This document shows, piece by piece, positions 8,360-17,574 of a stretch of 64,000 nt of DNA. A model generated the notes under the pieces. The model searched no databases, was not told the origin of the DNA, and saw nothing but the letters and a program-made list of their open reading frames with translations. The position numbers and the translations under genes are program-made. Numbering within the stretch: position 1 is the first letter of the stretch; each line of letters starts with the position of its first letter. The DNA is taken from NCBI RefSeq assembly GCF_013390595.1, contig NZ_JACAWV010000008.1, positions 806,001 through 870,000 of the forward strand. Direction: 5' to 3'. The stretch is from Rhizobium sp. RM. GTDB lineage: Bacteria > Pseudomonadota > Alphaproteobacteria > Rhizobiales > Rhizobiaceae.

Positions 8360-8854
8360 ATGACGGTTGAATTGCGTGACGCGACGGTAGACGATCTCTC
8401 CAGCATCATGGAGATCTATAACGACGCGGTGTTGAACACGACGGCGATCTGGAACGAAACGCTGGTCGATCTCGAAAACCGCAAGGAATGGTTTGCAGCA
8501 CGCAAGTCGCGCGGCTTTCCGGTGATTGTCGCGATCCTTGATGGCAAGGTTGCCGGTTATGCGTCCTACGGCGACTGGCGTGCGTTCGACGGTTATCGCC
8601 ACACCCGCGAGCATTCGGTTTATGTGCACAAGGATGCCCGCGGCCACGGCATCGGCAAACGTCTGATGCAGGCAGTTATCGATCATGCATCAGGCAATGA
8701 CGTTCATGTGCTGATTGCGGCAATCGAGGCGGAGAACACGGCGTCCATCCGTTTGCACGAAAGCCTTGGCTTCCGCGTAGTCGGTCGTTTTTCGGAAGTT
8801 GGCACCAAGTTTGGCCGCTGGCTGGACCTCACCTGCATGGAACTGAAACTTTAA
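8360..8854 (+). CDS. GNAT acetyltransferase of the phosphinothricin/methionine-sulfoximine type
   Basis: A 164-residue GCN5-related N-acetyltransferase. It starts 'MTVELRDATVDDL', has the acceptor-side segment 'YNDAVLNTTAIWNE', the acetyl-CoA loop 'VHKDARGHGIGKRLMQ' (motif A, R/Q-x-x-G-x-G/A) and the 'NTASIRLHESLGF' motif B, all as in Bar/Pat and the YncA/MddA group. These enzymes acetylate phosphinothricin, methionine sulfone or methionine sulfoximine, or sometimes other amino acids. ATG 8360 is preceded by GGGCGGACGGATA. Exact substrate is an inference from the family. Confidence 0.85.
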   Translation: MTVELRDATVDDLSSIMEIYNDAVLNTTAIWNETLVDLENRKEWFAARKSRGFPVIVAILDGKVAGYASYGDWRAFDGYRHTREHSVYVHKDARGHGIGKRLMQAVIDHASGNDVHVLIAAIEAENTASIRLHESLGFRVVGRFSEVGTKFGRWLDLTCMELKL

Positions 8855-8916
8855 GAGCAGATAGCCTGTGGCATGCCGGATTGGCTCCGGCATGCTGGAG
8901 AGAAATTCGTAAACCG

Positions 8917-9324
8917 TTATATTGCTTCGAACACCATCGAATGGCCGTTGATGCAATAACGAAGGCCTGTCGGGGGCGGGCCGTCGGGGAATACGTGCCC
9001 CAGGTGCCCACCGCAATTGGTGCAGCGGATTTCAGTCCGCACCATGCCATAGCTCGCATCCCGGTGCTCTGTCACCGCATCCGGTTTTACCGGCTCGAAG
9101 TAGCTCGGCCAGCCGCAACCCGCATCGAATTTGGTGTCAGACAGGAAGAGCGGCTCGTCACAGGCGGCACAGCGATAAAGACCCTTTTCAAAGCTGTTCC
9201 AGTAAGGGCCGGTAAAGGCGCGCTCCGTGCCGTGTTCACGCAGGATGTGATATTGCTCGGGCGTCAATTGTTCGCGCCAATCGGCATCCGTCTTGTTCAC
9301 TTTGGGGGATTTGAGATCGCTCAT
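8917..9324 (-). CDS. msrB: Peptide-methionine (R)-S-oxide reductase MsrB
   Basis: A 135-residue MsrB that reduces methionine-R-sulfoxide in proteins. The zinc-site cysteines are in '[10 protein letters not shown]' and '[13 protein letters not shown]', the conserved '[10 protein letters not shown]' binds substrate, and the catalytic cysteine is in '[10 protein letters not shown]'. The length is that of a free cytoplasmic MsrB with no signal peptide. ATG 9324 follows AGGATCATTCC and is preferred over an upstream ATG. It converges on the acetyltransferase gene; the two make a plausible pair for methionine-analogue and oxidative stress, though not an operon. Confidence 0.93.
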   Translation of the reverse strand: MSDLKSPKVNKTDADWREQLTPEQYHILREHGTERAFTGPYWNSFEKGLYRCAACDEPLFLSDTKFDAGCGWPSYFEPVKPDAVTEHRDASYGMVRTEIRCTNCGGHLGHVFPDGPPPTGLRYCINGHSMVFEAI

Positions 9325-9688
9325 GGAATGATCCTTTCTGTTCTCGCCAGAAATAGGCATTCGGACGGCAAGTTGAAAGAGGGGGAAGACACAACGCCAC
9401 TCATAACGAACGCGTTATGGCGGCTTGTTGGAACCGATTTGGGTTGAGGTGGTACGTCCTTTGCCTTAACTGGGACATTCGATTTTAAGGGAGTCGCCAG
9501 AGACTGGCGCGGTGGGTCGAATCTGAGGTTGGATTGTGCTGCTGGCGGCGATCTCACCCACAATCGGGTTCGAACATACCACCGGGAACATGAACTTGTT
9601 AGTGGTCCTTGAGATTTCGAGATTTGCTCTCGCGCAGGCTGCGAATGGATGCAAATGTCGAAGCTGGATCACAGGGCCGGGAGATACA
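9325..9688. other. Intergenic region between divergent msrB and mrp operon
   Basis: No convincing gene is seen. It must hold the promoters for msrB (leftward) and the mrp operon (rightward). The one clear symmetrical element is ATAACG-aacg-CGTTAT at 9403-9418, which could be an operator for either side. I could not assign -35/-10 boxes with confidence. Confidence 0.5.
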
Positions 9689-12058
9689 ATGACCGAAAAT
9701 GTCACGTCGCTGACATTCATTTCGCTATTTCTGCCATTTCTGGCGGCGCTTGCTGCGCCTGCTCTTGTTCGCAAGGTGGGCCACAACGCGGCATGGATAT
9801 TGGCGATAGCGCCTGCATTGGCTTTCCTGAACTTCGCCGGAATGCTGCCTGAGATTGCCGCGGGCGGCGTCGTGACAGGCGGCTATAGCTGGGTCCCGAG
9901 CTTCAATCTCAGTTTTTCCTGGTTCATCGACGGTCTGTCGCTCACCTTCGCGCTGCTGATTACCGGTATCGGCCTGCTGATCGTGCTTTATGCAGGCGGC
10001 TACATGAAAGGCCATCCGCAGCAGGGTCGGTTCTTGTCTTTCCTGCTGCTGTTCATGGGCGCGATGCTTGGCGTCGTGGTTTCGGACAGTCTGATGATGC
10101 TGTTCGTCTATTGGGAACTGACCTCGATTACATCGTTCCTGTTGATCGGCTTCGATCATGAACGTGCTGCCTCCCGTCGCGCCGCTCTTCAAGCACTTGT
10201 CGTCACCGGGGGCGGCGGTCTGCTTTTGCTCGCCGGTCTGATCTTCATCTGGAATATCAGCGGCGTAACGCAACTGTCGATCCTGGTGCATGGGGGCGAC
10301 GTCCTGCGCGAAAGCCCCTTCTATCTGGCTGCGCTGCTTTTGGTCCTCGGCGGCGCTTTCACCAAATCAGCACAGTTTCCGTTCCATTTCTGGCTACCCA
10401 ACGCCATGGAAGCGCCAACACCGGTTTCGGCCTATCTGCATTCGGCAACCATGGTGAAGGCGGGCGTCTACTTGCTGATGCGCCTCAACCCGGTGCTTGG
10501 CGATACGGCCGCCTGGCAAATCCTTCTGCCGTTCTTCGGTGGCCTGACGATGCTGGTTGGTGCGTTGCTTGCGGTGCGCCAGACCGATCTCAAGCTGATG
10601 CTGGCTTACACCACGGTCTCGTCGCTTGGCCTTCTCGTCATGCTGACAGGTTTTGGGTCGGAACACGCCATCGAAGCAGCGGCGCTCTATCTCGTGGCGC
10701 ATTCGCTGTTCAAAGGTGCGTTGTTCATGGTTGCCGGTATCATCGACCACGAAACGGGAACCCGCGACCTGACGAAGCTTGGTGGCTTGCGCAAGGCAAT
10801 GCCAATTACCTTTGCTGCCGCGCTGGGCGCTGCCATTTCCATGGCGGGACTGCCGCCGTTTTTTGGTTTTCTCGCCAAGGAAGAGATTTATTACGCACTA
10901 GCCCACGGTGATCCGCGCAGTGTGCTGTTTACCGGTGTTGCCATTCTTGGCAATGCGCTGATGTTTGCCGTGGCTTTCGCGGTAGCCCTCAAGCCTTTCC
11001 TCGGCAAGCCGGTAAAAACCCCGAAACACGCCCATGAAGGTCCGGTTCTGCTATGGCTTGGGCCAGCGCTCCTGGCAGTCAAGGGACTGACCATCGCTCT
11101 GTTTTCGGGCATCGCACATTTTTATGTTTCGACGCCGATGGCGAGTGCCATCGCTGCCAAACCGCGTGAGGTCGATATCTCGCTCATCCCACACATAGGT
11201 GTGCCGCTTGGTCTGTCGCTGTTGACCATTGCGGCAGGCATACTGATTTTTTCGAAACTGGACGCAATCCGCGGTCTGGTGGCCCGCTCGCTCGAAGCCA
11301 TCGGACCCGGGCCGGACAGAGGTTTCGACGCTTTTATCTCTGCACTCGTAAAACTGTCGTTTCATGTGACACGGTTCCTGCAGCCGGGCCGGCTGGAATT
11401 CTATGTCACTGCGACATTCGCGGTGGTAGCCGCTGCTCTGCTGGTGCCGCTTTTCGTGTATGGCGAGCTTCCAGCCATGCCGGCTTGGCCGCATGACATT
11501 CTCATCCATGAACTGACATTCGTGGTGATTGCTGTGGCCGGTCTTGTTGCCGTCCTGACAGCGTCGAGCCGCCTGACGGCAATCATTGCGCTTGGCATTC
11601 AGGGGTTTGCGGTCGCCGTGATCTTTCTGCTGTTTGGCGCACCGGACCTGTCTTTCACGCAGTTCATGGTCGAGACGCTGTCCGTCGTTATCCTCACGCT
11701 CGTGATGACGCGATTGCGTCTGTCGCTTTCCGATCATCGCGGTCTTGGCCAGAAGCTGCTCGACAGCAGTATTGCCATTGCCTGCGGAATGGGCTTCGCG
11801 CTGTTTCTGCTACGCGCCACGCAAGCGACTTTCGACAACCGCCTGACCGATTTCTATAACGCCTATTCCAAGATCATCGCTCACGGCGCCAATGTCGTGA
11901 ACGTCATCATCGTCGACTTCCGTGGAACGGATACGTTGGGCGAGATCGCAGTGGTGATGATTACCGGTCTTGCTATTCTTGCCCTCATCCGCATCCGCCC
12001 GGCTGCCGCGATACCAGGCAAAACGAAAAAGACCTTGAAGAAGGGGGCGGGCGCATGA
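9689..12058 (+). CDS. mrpA: Mrp Na+/H+ antiporter subunit A (MnhA/PhaA type)
   Basis: The 789-residue large subunit of a seven-part Mrp cation/proton antiporter in the inner membrane. The first about 500 residues are the NuoL-like proton-pumping fold: '[18 protein letters not shown]' carries the conserved TM5 glutamate and '[19 protein letters not shown]' the TM7 lysine and proline motif. The C-terminal third contains a DUF4040 segment ('[20 protein letters not shown]') and an MrpE/MbhE-like end. ATG 9689 follows GGGAG. The next start overlaps this stop by four bases (ATGA). Length matches Bacillus MrpA, not the longer fused A-B form of some rhizobial pha operons. Confidence 0.93.
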   Translation: MTENVTSLTFISLFLPFLAALAAPALVRKVGHNAAWILAIAPALAFLNFAGMLPEIAAGGVVTGGYSWVPSFNLSFSWFIDGLSLTFALLITGIGLLIVLYAGGYMKGHPQQGRFLSFLLLFMGAMLGVVVSDSLMMLFVYWELTSITSFLLIGFDHERAASRRAALQALVVTGGGGLLLLAGLIFIWNISGVTQLSILVHGGDVLRESPFYLAALLLVLGGAFTKSAQFPFHFWLPNAMEAPTPVSAYLHSATMVKAGVYLLMRLNPVLGDTAAWQILLPFFGGLTMLVGALLAVRQTDLKLMLAYTTVSSLGLLVMLTGFGSEHAIEAAALYLVAHSLFKGALFMVAGIIDHETGTRDLTKLGGLRKAMPITFAAALGAAISMAGLPPFFGFLAKEEIYYALAHGDPRSVLFTGVAILGNALMFAVAFAVALKPFLGKPVKTPKHAHEGPVLLWLGPALLAVKGLTIALFSGIAHFYVSTPMASAIAAKPREVDISLIPHIGVPLGLSLLTIAAGILIFSKLDAIRGLVARSLEAIGPGPDRGFDAFISALVKLSFHVTRFLQPGRLEFYVTATFAVVAAALLVPLFVYGELPAMPAWPHDILIHELTFVVIAVAGLVAVLTASSRLTAIIALGIQGFAVAVIFLLFGAPDLSFTQFMVETLSVVILTLVMTRLRLSLSDHRGLGQKLLDSSIAIACGMGFALFLLRATQATFDNRLTDFYNAYSKIIAHGANVVNVIIVDFRGTDTLGEIAVVMITGLAILALIRIRPAAAIPGKTKKTLKKGAGA

Positions 12059-12474
12059 ACACGTTGATCCTGCGCACCGTCGCACCCGTCATTACAAGCC
12101 TCATGGGGCTGTTTTCGATCTTCGTGCTGTTGCGCGGTCACAATGAACCGGGCGGCGGTTTTATCGGTGGGCTGATTGCCGTGTCAGCGCTGGCAATCTA
12201 TGGCATTGCCTATGGCGTTGTCGCGGTCAGACGCGCGATCATCTTCCATCCGCTGTCGATTGCCGGTGCAGGGCTGCTTCTATCGCTGCTTTCAGGTGTC
12301 ATCTCGATTGCCGCCGGTGTTCCCTTCATGACTGGTCTGTGGATCTACCCGGAAGTGTTCGGCGTCGAGATCCCGCTTTCGACCGTCATGTCGTTCGATA
12401 TCGGCGTCTATCTCGTCGTGGTAGGCGCAATCACCTCCATTGCGCTGGCTTTGGAAGAAAGGGAGAGCGACTGA
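12055..12474 (+). CDS. mrpB: Mrp antiporter subunit B
   Basis: A 139-residue membrane subunit with the MnhB domain. It has about four hydrophobic helices and the signature '[16 protein letters not shown]' near residue 25, one of the most conserved segments of MrpB. It overlaps the mrpA stop by four bases and its own stop overlaps the mrpC start by one base, so translation of A, B and C is coupled. MrpB is needed for assembly of the complete hetero-oligomer. Confidence 0.93.
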   Translation: MNTLILRTVAPVITSLMGLFSIFVLLRGHNEPGGGFIGGLIAVSALAIYGIAYGVVAVRRAIIFHPLSIAGAGLLLSLLSGVISIAAGVPFMTGLWIYPEVFGVEIPLSTVMSFDIGVYLVVVGAITSIALALEERESD

Positions 12475-12851
12475 TGGAAGCGATCTTCTCTATTCTCGTC
12501 GGCATCTTCTTTTCGGTTGCGATCTACCTCATGTTGTCGCGCCACAGCATCCGTATCCTGCTGGGCATTGCGGTTCTCGGCAACGCCGTGAACCTGCTGC
12601 TGTTCACGGCCGGAAGGCTGACGCGCGAGGTGCCTCCAATCATTCCGGCTGGAATGGACACCTTGCCCGCAGGCACGGCCAACCCCTTGCCGCAGGCGTT
12701 GATCCTGACGGCTATCGTCATTTCCTTTTCGTTCTTCTGCTTCCTTCTCGTCCTTACCTGGCGCGCTTTCCAGGAGTTGAACACCGACGATACGGATGAG
12801 ATGCGCACCGCAGAACCCGCAGGCGAGCCCTTGCCGCCGCTCGGCTATTGA
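12474..12851 (+). CDS. mrpC: Mrp antiporter subunit C (NuoK-like)
   Basis: A 125-residue NuoK/MnhC-type subunit with three helices. 'ILLGIAVLGNAVNLLLF' and 'LPQALILTAIVISFS' match the conserved helices in which NuoK carries its proton-path residues. A hydrophilic C-terminal tail of about 25 residues rich in acidic residues follows ('NTDDTDEMRTAEPAG'). ATG 12474 overlaps the mrpB stop (TGATG). Longer readings of the frame begin inside mrpB and are rejected. Confidence 0.92.
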   Translation: MEAIFSILVGIFFSVAIYLMLSRHSIRILLGIAVLGNAVNLLLFTAGRLTREVPPIIPAGMDTLPAGTANPLPQALILTAIVISFSFFCFLLVLTWRAFQELNTDDTDEMRTAEPAGEPLPPLGY

Positions 12852-12872
12852 GCAAGGCAGGGTAGTAAAAAC

Positions 12873-14441
12873 ATGGCTTCACCGACGACCACTGTCATTT
12901 CCGATCTTTCCGTCGCGCTCGTTCTCGACAAGGTGCCGCTTGCCGACTGGCTCGTTATCCTGCCGATCGCGCTTTGCATCGGCACGGGTGCCGTGCTGAT
13001 GATGTTGCGAAAATCCATTCGCCTGCATGCGACGATCGCCATTTCATCTCTTGGCCTTCTGGTTTTCCTGAATGCGGCGCTGTTGCGCAAAGTTGTTTTC
13101 GACGGCCCATTCACTATGGTCATGGGACGCTGGCTGCCGCCCTTCGGCATTGCTTTCACTGCCGATCTGACAGGCGCGCTTCTGGCGCTGGCCGCCTCCA
13201 TTGTAGCCTTTGCCGCTGCCATCCATGCCAGCGTCGATATCGACAATAGCGGCCGACGCTATGGGTTTTTTCCGTTCCTGATGTTGCTGATGGCGGGCGT
13301 CAACGGCGCCTTTCTCACCGGCGACATCTTCAATCTCTATGTCTGGTTCGAGGTGCTGCTGATCTCGTCTTTCGGCCTGATCGTACTCGGTTCGACGCGT
13401 GAGCAGATCGATGGCGCGCTGAAATACGCCATCCTGAACCTCATCGGCACAACGCTGTTCCTGATCTCTGTTGGTTATCTCTACGCCATATTCGGTACGC
13501 TCAACATGGCCGATATCGCGCTCAAGGCGACCGAGTTGCGCGCCACGGCGCCGCTGATGACACTGGCCACCCTGTTCGCGCTCGCCTTTGCGATGAAGGC
13601 TGCGGCCTTCCCGGTGAATTTCTGGCTGCCTGCTTCCTACCATACACCACGTATCGTCGTGTCGGCGCTGTTTGGTGGTCTGTTGACCAAGGTCGGCATC
13701 TATTCGCTGCTGCGCGTCATGGTCATGTTGTTCCCCGTGGAGCGGGAGGAACTCAGCCTGGTCATCGCCATTTCCGCCGTTCTGACCATGGTGCTTGGCG
13801 CGATGGGAGCGCTCGCCCAGAACGATATTCGCCGTATGCTCGGCTACATCGTCATTTCGGGCATCGGCTACATGATGGCGGGTGTGGCGATCGGCACGCC
13901 GGCCGGTGTTGGTGGTGCGATCTTCTACGCACTGCATTCAGTCGTGCTGATGACCGCGCTTTATCTTGTTGCAGGTCATGCCGCCCGTCTGGGCGGCGGC
14001 TGGACGTTGACGGCATTGGGCGGTCTTTATAAGCGCGCGCCCTGGTTCTCCGCCGCGGCGCTGGCGCTGTTCTTTGCCGGTTCTGGTCTGCCACCATTTT
14101 CAGGTTTCTGGCCGAAGGCCGTCCTGGTGAAATCCGCGCTCGATATTGGAGCGTGGTGGCTTGCAGCCGGCATCCTCCTGTCCGGCTTTATCGCCACCAT
14201 TGCCTTTGGGCGGGTGTTCATTCTGTGCTTTTGGTGTCCGCAAACCGTGGAAACGCCCGTTCCGTCAATACCCGCGCCTAAACCGCCATCCTTCGCACCG
14301 GTGGTGATCCTGACCTTGTTCGTCGTATTCTTCGGGTTGTTCCCGCAAACACTCCTGGACCTCAGCCAGCAGGCGGCGGAGGGGCTCGGTAATCCGGCGC
14401 GCTATATTCAGTCCGTCTTCCCACAGGGGGGCAATCCATGA
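12873..14441 (+). CDS. mrpD: Mrp antiporter subunit D (NuoN/NuoM-like)
   Basis: A 522-residue antiporter-like subunit with about fourteen transmembrane helices. 'FNLYVWFEVLLISSFGLIV' holds the key TM5 glutamate and 'KAAAFPVNFWLPASYHTPR' the TM7 lysine; 'MLGYIVISGIGYMMAG' and 'SGLPPFSGFWPKAVLVKSA' are further family motifs. With MrpA it forms the two proton-translocating units of the complex. It starts 22 bases after mrpC and its stop overlaps mrpE by four bases. Confidence 0.94.
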   Translation: MASPTTTVISDLSVALVLDKVPLADWLVILPIALCIGTGAVLMMLRKSIRLHATIAISSLGLLVFLNAALLRKVVFDGPFTMVMGRWLPPFGIAFTADLTGALLALAASIVAFAAAIHASVDIDNSGRRYGFFPFLMLLMAGVNGAFLTGDIFNLYVWFEVLLISSFGLIVLGSTREQIDGALKYAILNLIGTTLFLISVGYLYAIFGTLNMADIALKATELRATAPLMTLATLFALAFAMKAAAFPVNFWLPASYHTPRIVVSALFGGLLTKVGIYSLLRVMVMLFPVEREELSLVIAISAVLTMVLGAMGALAQNDIRRMLGYIVISGIGYMMAGVAIGTPAGVGGAIFYALHSVVLMTALYLVAGHAARLGGGWTLTALGGLYKRAPWFSAAALALFFAGSGLPPFSGFWPKAVLVKSALDIGAWWLAAGILLSGFIATIAFGRVFILCFWCPQTVETPVPSIPAPKPPSFAPVVILTLFVVFFGLFPQTLLDLSQQAAEGLGNPARYIQSVFPQGGNP

Positions 14442-14914
14442 GCCTCTACGTTGTCCAACTGCTGTTCGTGATTGTCTGGCTTGCCGTGACTGGTAGCCTG
14501 ACCCTGGCGAATATCCTTTTCGGCCTCGTCGTATCGACGCTGGCACTCGGCCTGATCCGCCACCAGATTCCCGGTGGCAGCAATTACTGGATCAGGCTGG
14601 TGCGTGTTCTGTCGCTGGTCATACTATTCTTCAAGGAACTGGCGCTGTCCGCATGGAAGGTTGCCGTCATGGTGGTCAAGCCGAAGCTGGACGTAAAACC
14701 CGGTATCTTTGCCTATCCGTTGACGGTGACGAGCGATTTCGAAATCACGCTTCTTGCCAATCTCATCACTCTGACACCCGGAACGCTTTCCGTTGATGTC
14801 TCTGATGACCGAAAGACGCTATTTGTTCACGCGATCGACTGTGCTGATATCGAGGCGACCAAAAACGACATCAGAAACGGTTTCGAAAAGAAAATCATGG
14901 AGGCGTTTCACTGA
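14438..14914 (+). CDS. mrpE: Mrp antiporter subunit E
   Basis: A 158-residue MnhE-family subunit: two to three N-terminal helices followed by a cytoplasmic domain containing '[20 protein letters not shown]', the most conserved block of the family. ATGA overlap with mrpD and TGATG overlap with mrpF show tight coupling. MrpE is reported to be dispensable for some but not all Mrp activities in other organisms; its role in the complex is structural and partly undefined. Confidence 0.93.
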   Translation: MSLYVVQLLFVIVWLAVTGSLTLANILFGLVVSTLALGLIRHQIPGGSNYWIRLVRVLSLVILFFKELALSAWKVAVMVVKPKLDVKPGIFAYPLTVTSDFEITLLANLITLTPGTLSVDVSDDRKTLFVHAIDCADIEATKNDIRNGFEKKIMEAFH

Positions 14915-15324
14915 TGACGCCCGAACTGCTTGTTTCCTATACGACGATCCTGGCTTCCGGCCTTTTGTCCGTTGCCTTTCTGGCGACGGTCTATCGGGTC
15001 GTTGTCGGACCGACGCTACCTGACCGCATCATCGCGCTCGATATGCTCGTGGGTATCGCCATCGGTTTCATTGCCGTCATCGCCATCCGCACCGGCTTCA
15101 ATCTCTATGTCGATATCGCCATTGCGCTTGGACTGGTCGGCTTTCTGGCGACGGTCGCCTTTGCGCGTTTCGTTTTGTCGCGTGGCCCGGACGGAAAACG
15201 TCGCAGCAGCACACCACTCGACGGGGAAAAGACACCCGACAAGTCCACGAAGGCGAGTGACATCGGAACTGGCGCGAACGGGCGCAGCAAGCCGAAAGGC
15301 AACACGGCAAGGGGCAGAAACTGA
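14914..15324 (+). CDS. mrpF: Mrp antiporter subunit F with an unusual hydrophilic C-terminal tail
   Basis: A 136-residue MnhF subunit. The first about 90 residues are the standard three-helix protein ('[18 protein letters not shown]' and '[20 protein letters not shown]'). After this comes a tail of about 45 residues rich in K, R, S, T and G ('[14 protein letters not shown]' at the end) that ordinary MrpF proteins of about 90-95 residues lack. The tail would be cytoplasmic and unstructured. Its stop overlaps the mrpG start by one base, so the tail also spans the distance to that start. Confidence 0.92.
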   Translation: MTPELLVSYTTILASGLLSVAFLATVYRVVVGPTLPDRIIALDMLVGIAIGFIAVIAIRTGFNLYVDIAIALGLVGFLATVAFARFVLSRGPDGKRRSSTPLDGEKTPDKSTKASDIGTGANGRSKPKGNTARGRN

Positions 15325-15659
15325 TGGACTGGATTATCGCTGTTCTGGTGGTTGTTCTGATGATGTCGGGCGCTGCCTTTTCGCTGATCGCCGCGATTGG
15401 CATCAACAGGCTGCCAGACCTCTATACGCGCATGCACGCAGCTTCAAAGGCGGGCACTGTCGGCTCGGGACTGCTGCTTCTGGCTGTCGGCATCCACTCC
15501 ATGGAGCTTTCAACTCTGGCGCGATCTTTGGCGGGTTTTCTTTTCTTTGTTCTGACAGCACCAGTTTCGGCACATCTTCTTGCAATGGCGGCGCATAAGG
15601 CAGGTTATTTGCTTGATAAGAACTCGGTTGTCGATGATTTAAAGAAAATGCAAAGTTGA
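15324..15659 (+). CDS. mrpG: Mrp antiporter subunit G
   Basis: A 111-residue MnhG subunit with three hydrophobic helices and the family signature '[23 protein letters not shown]' in its N-terminal half (broken here into parts [13 protein letters not shown] and [10 protein letters not shown]). It is the last gene of the operon; two hairpins with T-rich tails follow its stop. With A-F it exchanges cytoplasmic Na+ (or K+) for external protons and supports pH and salt tolerance, and in symbiotic rhizobia the homologous pha operon is needed for K+ adaptation during infection. Confidence 0.92.
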   Translation: MDWIIAVLVVVLMMSGAAFSLIAAIGINRLPDLYTRMHAASKAGTVGSGLLLLAVGIHSMELSTLARSLAGFLFFVLTAPVSAHLLAMAAHKAGYLLDKNSVVDDLKKMQS

Positions 15660-15662
15660 ATT

Positions 15663-15692
15663 TACCCCAAATAATCAGGGGTACTTATTTTT
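15663..15692 (+). terminator. First hairpin terminator after mrp operon
   Basis: TACCCC (15663-15668) pairs with GGGGTA (15678-15683) over a nine-base loop and is followed by CTTATTTTTAAT. It starts 3 bases after the mrpG stop. The stem is short, so it may be leaky. Confidence 0.55.
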
Positions 15693-15701
15693 AATTATAC
15701 T

Positions 15702-15734
15702 ACGGGTGATTATTTTATTACCCGTTATTTTTTG
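15702..15734 (+). terminator. Second hairpin terminator after mrp operon
   Basis: ACGGGTGAT (15702-15710) pairs with ATTACCCGT (15717-15725) with one G-T wobble, and TTATTTTTT follows. It lies 19 bases downstream of the first hairpin, so the operon has tandem stops before the ros promoter region. Confidence 0.7.
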
Positions 15735-16090
15735 TATTGCAGTTAGACTGTTTTGAACTGGAAAAGCAGTAAATAGCAATTTGACTTTCGTTGTTTTAAT
15801 GTTATCCAAAACAAGTGTAAGATTGCTGATCGCGATTTGCATTTGATCTTTTCATAGTCAGCTTAGGCATTTTATTGATGGCTAAACTGTGGCCCAATTG
15901 GCCATTGCTGTCTGTGTTCATGACCAAATGTCAAATTGCGCTGAATTCACGTTCAGTCTTTCGCCAGAAATCTAGGGGTGGGTTTCACGTTGGTTCCAAC
16001 GCGGCGAAGGTAGGGGGATCGAGTAACTTCACATCACTCGAAGCGGCGTCTTCCGCTACTTCTAGGGGTAAATGAACAGGAGATACTTAA
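15735..16090 (+). promoter_or_regulatory. AT-rich promoter and long leader region of ros
   Basis: This stretch has no gene and is richer in A and T than its surroundings. TTGACT (15781-15786), a 16-base spacer and TATCCA (15803-15808) are a candidate promoter, which would give a leader of about 275 bases before ros. Ros/MucR proteins bind AT-rich DNA and repress their own genes, so the region is a likely autoregulatory target, but I do not see an exact copy of a published ros box. AGGAG at 16078-16082 is the ribosome site for ros. Confidence 0.45.
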
Positions 16091-16519
16091 ATGACGGAAA
16101 CTGCATACGGTAACGCCCAGGATCTGCTGGTCGAACTGACTGCGGATATTGTGGCTGCCTATGTTAGCAACCACGTCGTTCCGGTAACTGAACTTCCCAG
16201 CCTCATCTCGGATGTCCATACAGCGCTCAGCGGCACCTCTGCTCCGGCATCGGTTGCGATCAATGTCGAAAAGCAGAAGCCTGCCGTTTCTGTCCGCAAG
16301 TCGGTACAGGACGATCACATCGTTTGTCTCGAATGCGGTGGCTCGTTCAAGTCGCTCAAGCGCCATCTGACAACGCATCACAGCATGACACCCGAGGAAT
16401 ATCGCGAGAAGTGGGACCTGCCGGTCGACTATCCGATGGTTGCGCCTGCCTATGCTGAAGCCCGTTCGCGGCTCGCAAAGGAAATGGGTTTGGGCCAGCG
16501 TCGCAAGTCCAGCCGTTAA
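16091..16519 (+). CDS. ros: Ros/MucR family zinc-finger transcriptional regulator
   Basis: A 142-residue protein that is, as far as I can judge from memory, nearly the A. tumefaciens Ros sequence. The prokaryotic zinc finger uses C79, C82, H92 and H97 ([19 protein letters not shown]), flanked by basic residues; residues 1-50 form the helical oligomerisation part. Ros represses virC/virD, ipt and its own gene in Agrobacterium; MucR controls exopolysaccharide, motility and cell-cycle genes in other Rhizobiales. It acts as an H-NS-like binder of AT-rich DNA. The gene stands alone with its own promoter region and a strong terminator. Confidence 0.97.
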   Translation: MTETAYGNAQDLLVELTADIVAAYVSNHVVPVTELPSLISDVHTALSGTSAPASVAINVEKQKPAVSVRKSVQDDHIVCLECGGSFKSLKRHLTTHHSMTPEEYREKWDLPVDYPMVAPAYAEARSRLAKEMGLGQRRKSSR

Positions 16520-16540
16520 CATCAGCAGGCATCGAAACAG

Positions 16541-16570
16541 AAAAAAGCCGGTCGAAAGACCGGCTTTTTT
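16541..16570. terminator. Bidirectional terminator between ros and sufE
   Basis: AAAAAAGCCGGTC, a GAAA tetraloop and GACCGGCTTTTTT form a perfect stem with A and T runs on either side, so it can end transcription from ros (rightward) and from the sufE gene (leftward). Confidence 0.93.
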
Positions 16571-16614
16571 GTTGTCACGGATATGTCTTGGTCTGGGCCG
16601 TTAGAACACGCTTA

Positions 16615-17031
16615 TCAAGCGGTGAGAAGCCGCGCCTCGCTACGGATACGGTTGACCATCGAGCGCAAGCCATTGGCACGCTGCGAGGACAGGTGTTCGA
16701 CAAGGCCGATCTTGTCAAAGACTTCGATCGCGTCGAGGGCCGCGATATCGGATGCCTTTTTGCCGGAGTAGACGGCAAGAACAATGGCCACAAGGCCCCG
16801 CACGATGTGGGCGTCGGAATCGCCTTCAAAAGTCATGACCGGATCGTCAGCGCCATCCCGGTGGCTGACAAGCCAAACCTGACTGGCGCAACCCTGAACC
16901 TTGTTCTCGGCCGTACGTTTGTCATCCGAAAGTTCCGGCAATGCCTTGCCCAGTTCGATCACGTAGCGATAGCGGTCTTCCCAGTCATCGAGGAAGGAAA
17001 AATCGTCGAGGATCGTTTCAAGCGAGGTCAT
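16615..17031 (-). CDS. sufE: SufE-family cysteine desulfurase partner
   Basis: A 138-residue SufE protein. The sulfur-accepting cysteine is in 'ENKVQGCASQVWLVS', the conserved loop that reaches into the desulfurase; 'VIELGKALPELSDDKRT' and the C-terminal 'SQRANGLRSMVNRI' are also typical. SufE takes persulfide from SufS (or CsdA) and passes it to the Fe-S scaffold in the cytoplasm. ATG 17031 is chosen over an upstream start because the family begins at this point. No suf operon is adjacent, so it is a detached copy, as often in Rhizobiales. Confidence 0.92.
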   Translation of the reverse strand: MTSLETILDDFSFLDDWEDRYRYVIELGKALPELSDDKRTAENKVQGCASQVWLVSHRDGADDPVMTFEGDSDAHIVRGLVAIVLAVYSGKKASDIAALDAIEVFDKIGLVEHLSSQRANGLRSMVNRIRSEARLLTA

Positions 17032-17148
17032 TGGTATCCGCCATTGTGGTCTATCAAGCACCATATAGGCGAAGCGCGGCGAAAATTGAACCGTGGCTGA
17101 TATGAAAAAGCGATTTGAACAACAGAACGCCAGGCGCAGACTGAAAAC

Positions 17149-17574
17149 TTAGAGTGCAGGGCGTTTCTGAGGCAGGGGAATGATCGTACCGGTTTTGACC
17201 GCGTCGGCGTTCTTTTCGAATTCGGCGCTGGCAACCGGTGTCTCGGCACGCTCTGCTTCGGCCTGGATGGCTGCGGCAACGGCGTCAGGCTTGTCCTCGG
17301 TCGCAAGCTGTGAGTCGATCAGTTGATAGGCAACCTTGGCGCCTTCGCGAGCCCGTTCACCAAGCGCGTGGAAGGTTTCTGCGCCCTTGACGCAGACATC
17401 GGGCTTTTCAGCGCAGATCGCACTGACATAACGGTATGCGTCGCCTGCGGCCGAAACGGCACTGGTAATGTCGAATGTCGACGGTTCCTTGGATGCATCG
17501 TTGCTGCCGCCAAAATAGGACAGCGCTACCAGCACCAGCGAAAACCAGAATGTTCCTTTAATCAGAAACCACAT
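17149..17574 (-). CDS. DUF5330-type small membrane-anchored protein
   Basis: A 141-residue protein with one N-terminal membrane helix ('MWFLIKGTFWFSLVLVALSYF') and an alanine-rich extracytoplasmic part. Two cysteines in 'ICAEKPDVCVKG' fit a disulfide. The layout and sequence match the DUF5330 group of Rhizobiales, of unknown function. It is 117 bases from the sufE start on the same strand and may share a transcript. The C-terminal end is proline/basic ('IIPLPQKRPAL'). Confidence 0.75.
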   Translation of the reverse strand: MWFLIKGTFWFSLVLVALSYFGGSNDASKEPSTFDITSAVSAAGDAYRYVSAICAEKPDVCVKGAETFHALGERAREGAKVAYQLIDSQLATEDKPDAVAAAIQAEAERAETPVASAEFEKNADAVKTGTIIPLPQKRPAL

